This document shows, one piece after another, positions 1-10,943 of a DNA stretch of 64,000 nucleotides. Made by a program: the position numbers and the translations under genes. The notes beneath the pieces were generated by a model that was given only the letters and a program-made list of their open reading frames with translations, did not search any database and was not told the DNA's origin. Every line of letters starts with the position of its first letter. Positions within the stretch are counted from its first letter, which is position 1. Source of the stretch: Spirodela intermedia (taxonomy: Eukaryota > Streptophyta > Magnoliopsida > Alismatales > Araceae); NCBI GenBank assembly GCA_902729315.2, contig LR746266.1, forward strand, positions 625,001 to 689,000, written 5' to 3'.

Positions 1-19
1 TTGTCATAATTTAGTACAC

Positions 20-3000
20 AACATTTTAGGATTCTGTGGATTTCATTTATATAATATGTCATATTATTATGTAGCTTCTTACTTGTCTAGATAAATTAAG
101 TAGTTCAAAAAAAAAAGGTTAAATATAGTAAACAATAGAAAATAGAGACTAGGTAGTTGATTGATTAATCATGGAGTTATAAGTGAGCTCTAACTAGGCC
201 AAAGTGTATTCTCATTGTCTTAGTTTTTCTCTTAAAATGAATGTTTATAGAACGACAACCATAATATTTTTCTCTAACTAGATGTCAAGTTATATCACAA
301 CCCAAGTGCCCTCTTAATCCTTCAAAATACAATTATCAAAATAGATATTTTCATAATAAGGTCCTAAGAATACATAATTGATTTTCACTAAATGAAAAGT
401 ATTAGTGTATATGAATTTTTTTGCTTGATCAATTTACCTTACAACCATGTCAAAATAGATATTTACATAACTACCGGATTTTTTTTATTATCTTGATATA
501 ACTCATTGAGATAATTGAAATTAATAATTTCAGCACATAAACACATTATTTTTCCTTCTCGGTGCATCTACAACTCAATTTAATTTTTTTAACATATGCT
601 TGATAATAAACGTACATCAAAAAATAAAAAAGACTCATTTCACATGAATTTTGTTAGTAATAATTTGACTATTGATTGATTTTAGTGCCTAACGTTAAGT
701 AAATAAGATGAATTCTCATTGAATTAAATAGTATTATCAAGTGTATAATGCTCAAACAAGAGCATATAATTCTAATTCATAAGTTAGTTTCTTTCTAATT
801 TATTTATTTTTATTTTAAAAAATAATAGGATGCTCCTCTTGAGATAACACAACTCCTACCCCAACTATAGAAGCATCCAATTTCATTTGAAATAATTTAT
901 CAAAATTTGGAGTGCTAAAATAAGAGTAGAAAATATTTTTTCTTTAATCACCTCAAAGTTTTACTTGTTGCACTAGTCCAATTGGAATTTCTCTTTTTGG
1001 AGACAATGGTAAAACTGAAATTTTGTATAAATCTTCGATAAGAAGATAATATATGGAAACTACACACCTAATGAATATTATTTGGCACTAGACCATCTTT
1101 GATGGTCTAAATTTTCTCTTCATCTACTTTAATATCATATATAGTGATCATATAACCAAAAAATATTATACCTTTTTGTCATGAAATTATATTTCTTGAA
1201 ATTGATATACATTAACATAAATTTTTCTATTGGTCAGAACTTGAAATATTGATCTTATGGATTGATATATTATTTTTGTTGATATTGTAAGTAAAAAAAT
1301 CACCAAAAAAATAAATTTAATAAACAGTTTCAAAACTTAGTTCATCATTCTTATAAAACTACTTTAAGCATTTGATAAACCGAAAGACATAACCAATCAT
1401 TTATAGAGACATTTTGTTTTAAAATAGTTTTCCATTCATCATTGAGTTGAATTTGGATTTGATATCCACTTTTTAAAAAATCTTGAAAAAATAATTTGAA
1501 CCAGATATCAAATATATCATATAGTTGTGGATAAGAAAATGATACTTTACCATGATGTTGTTTCTATGTTGTTGACACACATGCATCAGCTACCATTCTT
1601 TTATGAAACTAGTGGATCAAGAACAGACCATTGACTCATGCTATCACTAAATAATCCTTTTGATACCAACTCATTAATTTCTTCTTGTAAAGTGATAAAT
1701 TAGGTAAACTTGATATCAAAAGTGATAGGAGGAAGATAATTAGGATGAGTTATATAATAGAAAATTCATATAACACATGAATATTTTTAGTCAATTTAAA
1801 TACTAAATTTAACTTTAAGCAACTAGAAATAATTCAAACTTATCATCTACCAACATAACTGATTTCTTCTTTTTATTTCACTTTTTTGAAATCACTATCC
1901 GTCATTAGGTATAAGATAACTTTTTAACTATTTTTATAGAAGACATAACTATTATCATTCCCATGATTTCTGGCATCGTTATTAAATTTCCATGGTTTTC
2001 TTAAAAAATCATATGACGGGTATCTATTTAGATTATATCATATTGAACTTTGTCAAGATCTATTTTTCTCATGGAAAATTTTACCATGCAAGTTTCAAAA
2101 AAATGGGGCTAATATTTTTTTTAGTCCAACTAATCTAGTATGGATCTGGCTGTGATTTTATCTTCAATCCAAAATTTCAGACCATATTAAAAGAAAACTT
2201 ATTTTCACAGTAACCACATCGAAATCACATTATATATCTTGTTGTTCACTATGCACCGTGTTCTGAAAAAATATTATTCTTGTGGATCTTCCTCTTCTTT
2301 TGATGTATACATCAATTCCTAACATCCAATGAATAAGATAGAATGTTTTCACTATCAAATTCAATGAAATTTGTTTTAACCTTACCTTAGTGTTCTAATA
2401 CTTCATTTCCTCATCTTCAATAGAGTTTACAAAATTCACTTAGTCACATTTTAGACACACACTAGACATGCTCTTCTTCACCACAGTTGTAATATTTTTG
2501 AGTAGGATTATGGATATACAGATTTCTAATTAAAGAACTTTGCCTAAAAGGTACAGCTCCACTTGGATTTAGTGCAGAAGTAGTTCATCATCTAATGGTT
2601 GAAGTTTAGGTAACAATAGAGAACTTGAACCTATTTTGTTGAAAATTTTAAATTTAATTACTATAATTTTGAATTTTTGTTATACTTTTATCTAATATAG
2701 ATTTTATATGTTTGGCTGCCATGACTACATCATTTAATTTAAAAAATAATTTTAATGGAGCCTTCTCTATATCTCATCTCATATCGCTTTTAATCATGTA
2801 AGACTCCCATTGTGTTAGATTAACTCTTGAGGAGAATCTATAACATTTTTTTGCACATGTTGACACATATCTATTACCTTTTTCTCAGCTTGAATACTAT
2901 TGATATTAAATTTATTCATTATTTGGTGGATAGAAATAGAGATTTATGTTATCTATTCACTTTATCTTGTGTGAATACATTGTTTGTTTGACCTCGCAGG

Positions 3001-3300
3001 AGTGAATTGTAGCTACTCCCACCGTGCAAAGATAATATCTTCAAATAAAGTTATTTAAATTTTAGATGAAAATTATGAGTCATTATCTTCAAATTAAAAC
3101 AAAAGTAAAATGATTATCATTGACATTTTCTTTGGAAACAACTTTTAAGTGTCTATAATCAATATCCTTTCGACTATGATGATAATTTTCAAAAATTCTC
3201 ACGTGTTCAAAATTATTTTAATGTCTCATTTACCTCTTTAAAGCTTTGATTTACACGTTCTTCAAAATCAATAAATTTCTTAATAGGAAAGGACATACTT
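20..3300 (-). mobile_element. Decayed Ty3/Gypsy retrotransposon body, copy A
   Basis: On the minus strand this AT-rich stretch still shows pieces of a Ty3/Gypsy polyprotein, broken by stops and frameshifts. Positions 190-155 read ELTYNSMINQST, the end of the integrase core (family form xFAYNSSxNxST). Around 1480-1390 is the reverse transcriptase stretch after the LKSGYH motif (IQIQ, then DEWKTILKQ). Around 1315-1295 a corrupted YxDD box can be seen. Near 2500-2470 is a gag zinc knuckle (NCGEEEH) whose first cysteine has become tyrosine. The order gag, RT, integrase along the minus strand is that of Ty3/Gypsy. Compared with copy B, about 330 bp of the integrase core is missing near position 240. 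I could not define LTRs. It is not expected to encode any working protein. Confidence 0.8.
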
Positions 3301-5460
3301 CATACACATTATTTTCATTTATACTTATTCATATCTCTGAAAATCTTTGGAGACAAGTTAGGATTGAAAATCTTTGATATCACTACATGCAACATTGAAG
3401 TGGAAAATAATAAGATCTGAATTAAATCCACAAAACATAAATATTAAAGAATAAATTAGGTTCTAAATTTGTGAGGAGGGTGACCTTGAAGTGACAAGAT
3501 CAAACGGAAACATTTGAATCCATAAGCATAAAAACCACAAGCATAGAAAAGATAACCTCACGTGAGTGGAAAACTCATTCCATTTAGGGCTTTTATATAT
3601 GCTTAAAAATAAGGTGGGATGCTTTCAAAAGGAGGATCCTTAATAGATCCTAGAACATACTCTAAAATGACTTGAAACAAATTCCAGCATCCTCTGTACA
3701 ATATTTAAATATATTCTAGAACATTAGAGATATAAATTATAAATTCGTTTTTTATAAATTAAAATTTTATGATTTATTGGGCTCAATTAATTTTGGGATG
3801 TCTTTTAACCTTCTCCTCTTTACAATCTAATTCCAAAGTATTGGGCCTCTAGTTTTCGGCTCATCTTCAACTTTTGCTTTGTGGGCTACATCATTATGAT
3901 AGATAGATTTGTAACATTAAGGGTTTTATCAATCTTTAAAACAAGGTCTAAGGTCTATGACACCAACAACAATCATAACGTTCTCCTTTTATGTCTTGAA
4001 GCTTTTTTATTAAGCATAAGAATTGAAATAATACTAATATAAATATAACAACAAAACTTGAAATTGTAAAAAATAAATAATAGAAGCTCACAAAATTTTC
4101 ATATTTAATTTTAATTTTAAAAAATATTACTTCATATCACAAAATATCTAGTAAAAAATCAATATTTTGTCTTTAGACAATAATATTGGTGATAAGTGAT
4201 ATCTTGGAATGATAGACAACTAATGAAAATAAGTTATGTTAAAAAATACAATTTTAATATGTGACATTAAATTGTTACCTTTTTTATTTTATTTTTTTAA
4301 AATGAAGAAATTTGATTTAATGCTAGAAGTTTGACCTCATTCTGAGGCTACATAAGTGGGATCTCATTTGCACAAAGGGCAAGGATGAGATGGAGGATTA
4401 TGGACCAAATTGTTACATATTTACTATCACAGGTTACATATAATTTTATCAAATATTAAAATATATTTTAGGTCAATTAGTATTCAGATGAATCACATAA
4501 ACAATTATTTTAGTATTCTATAATAATTAGTTTACACAAGGGAGTCAACTTTGATATGATATTACTTCAATCATTTTATTCTATAAGATTATACATCCAC
4601 CAAAATTGGAGGTTAAAAGTTATTTGATGCACTTGATAATGATTATTAAGAAATCAGATAATTTTAGATAGAATTTTTGAAATAAACTTCATGATAATAT
4701 CATTTTAAAAATAAATTATATGAAGTTATAACAAAAAAACTATATGAGGGCATCTATGTCAATAGATTGTGTTGATGCCATCATGTTGATGTCGCCCCTA
4801 ATAATGTCATAAAGAGGGAACTAGCTCGTCTATTGATGAAAATGGCATGACACACCCCTCCTAGCCGAACAATGTAGTGCGCCCACCCTAGTTGAATGTC
4901 AAATGCTGCACGGTTGATGTTCTAGTGGTTCACAAACCCAATTGGTGTTTCTAACTCTTTTCACCCACCCTCAAGCATCATTTTCAATGTCAAATGCAAC
5001 AAATTATTATCTATTGTATATTGTCCTTCAAGATTCAGCACAAATTGTTATCTGATACCACTTGATGGAGCTTTTAGATCTTATGTTGAGTTGGGAAGAA
5101 TGACAATAAAGTGAAAGTGATTATAATACATACATAGTCCATTGTGACTCAAATATGAGTTGTGGCCTTTTGAATCAATAAAAAAGTATTAATCCATATT
5201 GTGACATATATAAATAGACAAGAGATGGTTATTGCTCCTTGGTGTCCTTATCTATTTTTTCCCATCATAACTTAGAATTAAGGCTTAGTTTCTACATATA
5301 ATTATTATTGACATATACTTACATGAGATGTCTTAATCTTAGATGCTTAATTCTTAAATAATCACTTTAATAATATATAATTCATTTATATATATTCCCA
5401 CATTAAGATCAAATCCAATAATTCATAGATCTACCTCCTGAATGTCCAGACCCACAAGCT
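3301..5460. other. Segment present only in duplication unit A; possible extra retroelement remains
   Basis: This 2.16-kb AT-rich stretch has no counterpart in unit B, where the flanking sequences are directly joined near 10350. It is bordered by TACTT at 3296-3300 and again at 5461-5465. No open frame of note was found. At 5062-5051 the minus strand reads AGTGGTATCAGA, which resembles the primer-binding site used with initiator tRNA-Met. The plus-strand TG at 5063 could therefore be one edge of an LTR, but I found no partner LTR. It is either an insertion in unit A or a microhomology deletion in unit B. Confidence 0.45.
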
Positions 5461-5594
5461 TACTTGTTGGGCTTTCACCATGGCTTTAAATTGGGCCCAA
5501 TAAAAACCTTCTCAGGGCTGAAGGCTTGGACGACATCCTGAACCGTCCGATGGAATGTGCGTCCAAATTCATAGCGAGAGATAGATAGATAGAT

Positions 5595-5653
<59 letters not shown>

Positions 5654-6552
5654 TCTCATTGCCGGACAGCCTGGGCTTCATCCCAAGGGGTCCATCCATG
5701 ACAGCATTATAGTCAAAGAGTTATGAGAGAGAGTTGGGAAGATTCGGTTTGCTGCTCTAAGTCTAGGTTGACCACTATTGCTCACATTTAATCGGCTAAT
5801 CTTTTAGTGATATGATTTCAAATGGGCCGGTTGACCAGAATCTTGCTGGCCCATTTTTACAGGCGATCTCACCACACTGAGGCAGCGGTTCTGTCAGAAG
5901 TCGCATAATCGTCTCTGGCCGTCTTCGGACGCGCCGTCGCCGCCGGCAGCTTGTCGTCTAAGGAAAGAAAGGTTGTCTCGCTGCGTGGCAGTCGTGGAGA
6001 AGAAGTTTTTCAGTACCCGTTGACCCGCTGCCGCTGCCGCCGCCGCCGCCGGAGAGAGACCTCCCTCTTGCCAATACCGCCGCCTTTCCCTCTTGTAAGA
6101 TTCGGAGGAATCAAATTATTCAAATAAATTATATTTAGGGTGCAGCTAAAGTGCGACTTGGCGCGGTAATGGGTACATATTTCCGGAGTGGGCCCACCTT
6201 TTACCTCCGGCGAGGACAAACTATTCTAAAAATGAAATAGGAATTCCACTTTAGCTTGCCGACGCGTGTTGACTTGTTCAACAAGTCGTTATGTAAGGCC
6301 ATCCATTTCTCCACGTGACGCTCGAAGGATAGGGCCAAGTCATGATACGGCATTAAATGGGGCGACCGATCGGACGGTCTAGGAGGCGCTATCACGATGG
6401 TACTCTCACTTCGCGGAGTGGAAGGAAGGTGGACCAAGGTCGGAGCGAAGAACGGTCCGCTATCTACGCGGGCCAAAGTGGGCCCCACAGACTTCCTTTA
6501 TATAGATAAACTTCCGAATTTGGGGGTTGACGGACAGAAAACCAAGCCCGCA
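5461..6552 (+). promoter_or_regulatory. Orphan duplicate of the EXO70 promoter region
   Basis: Positions 5466-5577 and 6166-6551 align closely with 10370-10862, the region directly upstream of the EXO70 gene. The match includes a G-box CACGTG (6312-6317) and a TATA box TATATAG (6499-6505). It stops at CCCGCA (6546-6551), inside what would be the 5' leader, and sequence homologous to the start of retroelement copy A follows at once. The gene is therefore absent behind this copy. About 590 bp (5578-6165), including a GATA/GA microsatellite, is present here and not in the downstream copy. Whether this promoter still fires is unknown. Confidence 0.75.
5582..5651. repeat. (GATA)n/(GA)n microsatellite
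   Basis: A few GATA units run into about 50 bp of uninterrupted GA dinucleotides. The tract lies within the part of the orphan promoter that is missing from the downstream copy. Confidence 0.95.
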
Positions 6553-9500
6553 AATTTTTAGGACAGTGGATTTTTTTGATATAATAATTCATATTATTCT
6601 ACAACTTCTTGCTTGTCTAGATAGATTACGTAGATCAAAAAGAATTTTAGGTAAAAAATAATAAAAAATAGAAAATAGAGACTAATTAGTTGATTGATTA
6701 ATCGAGGAGTTATAAGCAAGTTCTACCTAGGCCAAAGTATATTCCCATTATCTTCGTTTTTCTCTTATAATATACTAAGACAAATTTCTAAATGTTCTAT
6801 AGATTATCTCCATTTGGCCATCTATTTGAGGATGCAAGTACTATTGAATTTAAAGAAAATGTCAAAAGGGTTTGAACATTTATCAAAAGGAGATTTTGCT
6901 CACCATTCATATGTTAATATGAGTAAATATGTTACTTAAATAAGATTATTTATCTCATTGTATATAATAATGAATTATTTAAGAAAATATGTTCAAAACT
7001 ATGAAAATTAAATTTTCTTCTCTTCAAGTTTTTGGTAGGCCTAAAATAAAGTCTATTGAAATGTCAACCCATCATTGATCTGGAAGCAATAGTAAAGTGT
7101 ACAAGCTTATTTTTCTAGAGTAACAACCAATAATACCATTCTCTAACTAGATGTGAAGTCTTCATAACCCAGGTTCCCTCTTAATCCTTCAAAATGTAAT
7201 TATCAAAATAGATATTTCCAAAATGAGGTACTAATAATACATAATTGATTTTCACAAAATGAAAAGTATTATTACATATAATTTTTTTGTGTGATCAATT
7301 GACCTTTTGAGCATTTCAATATCTAATTTTTTATTTATTATCTTGATACAACTCATTGAGATAATTGAAATCAATAAGTTCATCACAAAACTCACTAAAC
7401 ATATTGTTTTTTTACTTAGTGCATCTACAACTCGATTTAAATTTTCTAACATATGGTTGGTAATAAAAATACATCACAAAATAAAAGACACTCATCTCAC
7501 ATGAATTGTTTTCATAATAATTTGACTTTGATTGATTTTAATGCATGATGATAAGTAAATAAGATTAATGCTCATTTAATTAAATAATATTCTCAAGTGT
7601 GCAATACTTGAACAAGAGCATAAAATTCTAATCCATTTTTATAGTACATTTTACTGTAAAATGTAGTAGGATGTTCTTGAGATAACACAACTCCTACCCC
7701 AACTATAGAAGCATCACATTCAAATTGAAATAATTTATCAAAATTTGGAGTGCTCAAACAAGAGTAGAGCACAATTTTTCTTTAGACATTTCAAATTTTT
7801 ACTTGCCTCACTAATCCAATTGGAATTTCTCTTTTTGGAGGCAATGGTAAAATTGAAATTTCGTAGAAATCTTATGTAAAATGATGATAGTATTTGGAAA
7901 GTACACACCTAATGAATATTATGTGGTACTAGCCCATCTTTCATGTCCCAATTTTTTTGATCATCTTCTTTAGTGTCATATGTACTGATCATATAGCCCA
8001 AAAATATTAAATCCTTTTCTTATGAAATTATATTTCTTGAAATTTATATATATGGACTTAAATTTTACTATTGGTCAGAACTTGAAATATTAACCTTATG
8101 GATTGATATATTCTCTTTTGTTGATATTTTATGTCAAAAAATCATCAAAATAAAGATAATAAAAAAATCAATAAATGGTTTCAAAACTTGTTTCATCATT
8201 CTCATAAAACCACTTCAAGCATTTGATAAACCAAAAGACAACCAATCATCTATAGAGACCTTTTGTTTCAAAATAGTTTTCCACTCATCACAAAGTTGAA
8301 TTTGGATTTAATGATATCCACTTTTTAAATAAATTTTGAATAAAAAAATTGAACCAGATAACATATCATGTATATCATGTAGTTGTTGATAAGAAAATGA
8401 TACTTTACTATGATCTTGTTTCTATGTTGTTGACACACAAGCATCATCTACCATTCTTTTACAAAATCAGTGGATCAAAGAGCATGGACATGTGCTGTCT
8501 CTAAAAAATCTTTTTAACATTGACTCATCATTTTTTTCTTATAAAATTCAATTTTCTCTTGGGCTCATTCTGTAATGTAATAAATTAGGTAAACCTAGAC
8601 TAAAATCAATATGAAACTCGATATCTTGCATGGGAGGAAGATGATTAGGATATCTTATATAATTCAAAATTCATATAACACATGAATAATTTTAGTCAAT
8701 TTAAATACTAAAACTAACTTTTAAGAAACTAGAAATAGTTCAAACCTATCATCTACCAACATAATTACTTCTTTTTATTTTCACTTCTTCCGAAATAAGT
8801 ATCTTTCATTGGGATAAGATTAAATTCTAACTATTTTCATAGAAGACATAACTATTATCTTTTCCATGATGTGCGGCATCATTATTAAATTTTCAGGGCT
8901 TTCCTAAAATCATATGACATAACTTTTATCTTTTCCATGATGTGCGGCACCATTTAGACTATATCATATTGAACTTGGTCAAGATCTATTTTTCTCATGA
9001 AAAAATTTACCATGTAAGTTTCAAAAATTTTGGTTTCTATTTTTTTTTAATTCAACTAATCTAGTATGGATATGATTGTGATTTTATCTTCACTCTAAAA
9101 TTACAAACCATATTAAATGAAACTTTATTCTCATAGTAACCACTATCAATAATCACATCACATATATTGTTTTTCACTATGCAACATGTTCTGAAAAAAT
9201 GTTATCATTTTGGTTCTTCCTCTTCTTTTGATGTATACATCAGTTTCTAACATCCAATGAACAAGGTGGAATATATTATCTGTCTAATTCAATGAAATTC
9301 ACTTTAGCCTTACCTTAGTGTTTTGACACTTCATTTTCTTATCTTCAATAGAGTTTACAAAATACACTAAGTCATGTTTTAGACATACATTAGACTTATG
9401 ATCTTCTTCACAACACTGGTAATATTTTGGAGTAGCATTAGGGATATATGGATTTCTAATTAAAGAAGTTCACCCAAAAGGTATGACTCCACTTGGATTT

Positions 9501-10350
9501 AATGCAGACATCATCCATCGTCTAATGTTTGAAGTTTAGGTAACAATAGAGAACTTGAACTTGTTTTGTTGAAAATTTTAAATTTAGTTACTAGAATTTG
9601 GAAATATTTTTTTGCTTTTATCTAATAGATATATTGTATGTTTGCCCTCCATGACTACATCATTTAATTTTAAAAATGATTGTAATGGAACCTTCTCTCA
9701 AGATCTCATCTAATATCACCTTTAAACTTATAAATTATGTAAGAATCACATTATGTTAGATTAACTCTTGAGGAGAATCTACAACATTCTTTTACAGATG
9801 TTGGGACATATTGAATACCTTTTTTTCAGTTTTAATAGTATTAATATATATATATTATTATTTGGTGGATGAAATATAGATCTAAGTTATCTATTCACTT
9901 TATCCCATCTTTGTTTGACCTCACATGAGTGAATTGTAGCTACTCCCACCATATAGAGGCCCCACCTTTTAATTATAAGCCACTTATTTAACTTATTTTT
10001 TAGATGAAATTTTCAATACTTGAAAAATTATTCAACTTCAACTCATCAATTCATAAATTATTTGATTCATAAGTGACGATTAAAGCTAAGTAAATCTAAT
10101 TTTAGATGAAAACCACAAGAGTCATTATCTTAAAATTGACTTCTAAAACTTCTAGAAACAAATGTAAAATGACCTTAATTGACATTTTCATTGGAAACAA
10201 CTTTTTGAGTGTGTCTAAAATCAATATCCTTCCAATTACAATGATAATTTCCTAAAATTCTCATGTTTGTTCAAAAGTATTTTAATACCTCGTTTGGCTC
10301 TTTAAAGCTTTGATTTTCACACATTCTTATAATTCAATAAAATATCCTTG
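6553..10350 (-). mobile_element. Decayed Ty3/Gypsy retrotransposon body, copy B
   Basis: This is the second copy of the element at 20-3300, in the same orientation and alignable along its length. The minus strand shows integrase pieces WVDISIDFILGLPKT (7071-7027) and ELAYNSSINQST (6723-6688). It also shows the RT box YFDD (8152-8141), the RT stretch containing SGYH, IQIQ and DEWKTILKQ (about 8325-8230), and a zinc knuckle derivative (about 9435-9400, first cysteine lost). Stops and frameshifts interrupt all frames. It keeps about 330 bp of integrase core that copy A has lost, and ends abruptly where the EXO70 promoter region begins. The element family is clear from the motif order; LTRs and target-site duplications were not found. 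Confidence 0.82.
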
Positions 10351-10364
10351 TGCGAAAGGACACA

Positions 10365-10862
10365 CTTGGCTTTCAACGTGGCTTCAAACGGCGCCTAATA
10401 AGAACCTTCTCGGGGCTGAAGTCACGGGCGACATCCTCAACCGTCCGATGGAATGCGCGTCCATATTCATGCAACTATGTATCGTAATGAGTAGATATTT
10501 CCGGAGACGAGGCACCACGTTTGACCACCGCCGAGGCCAAACTGTCTAAAAATACAATAGGGAATGCCACTTTATCTTGCTGACACGCATTGACCTCTTC
10601 AATAAGTCGTTATATAAGGCGATTCTTTTCTCCACGTGATACTCGAACGGGACGGGGTTGACCACTACGGGGGATCAAGTCATGATGGGCATTAAATTGG
10701 GCGATGATCCTCTCACTGCGTGGAGTGTAAGGAAGGTGGACCAGGTCGGAGCGAAGATCGATCCGCTGTCTACGCAGGCCAAAGTGGGCCCCTCAGACTT
10801 CCTTTATATACATTAACTTCCGCATTTGAGGGACGAAGGTCAGAAAACCACGCCCGCAGAAC
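10365..10862 (+). promoter_or_regulatory. EXO70 promoter region
   Basis: This is the upstream region of the EXO70 gene. A TATA box (TATATA, 10805-10810) lies about 135 nt before the chosen ATG, so transcription probably starts near 10835-10840. A G-box CACGTG is at 10633-10638, and TTGACC/TTGAC (W-box-like) motifs occur nearby. Most of the region is repeated at 5466-6551, and the TATA and G-box are kept in both copies. That is consistent with functional constraint before or after the duplication. The role of the sites is inferred from motif matches only. Confidence 0.65.
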
Positions 10863-10943
10863 CTCCCCCACTAGCGAGCTACCTCACCCGAAGCTCTAAC
10901 TTGGGATCTTCTTCTTCGTCTTCATCTTCTTGTGCTCCTTTTC

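Noticed and set aside
6010-6488. Small genes on the minus strand in the orphan promoter
   Set aside because: Short frames with low-complexity Arg or Pro content; the region aligns with non-coding promoter sequence of EXO70.
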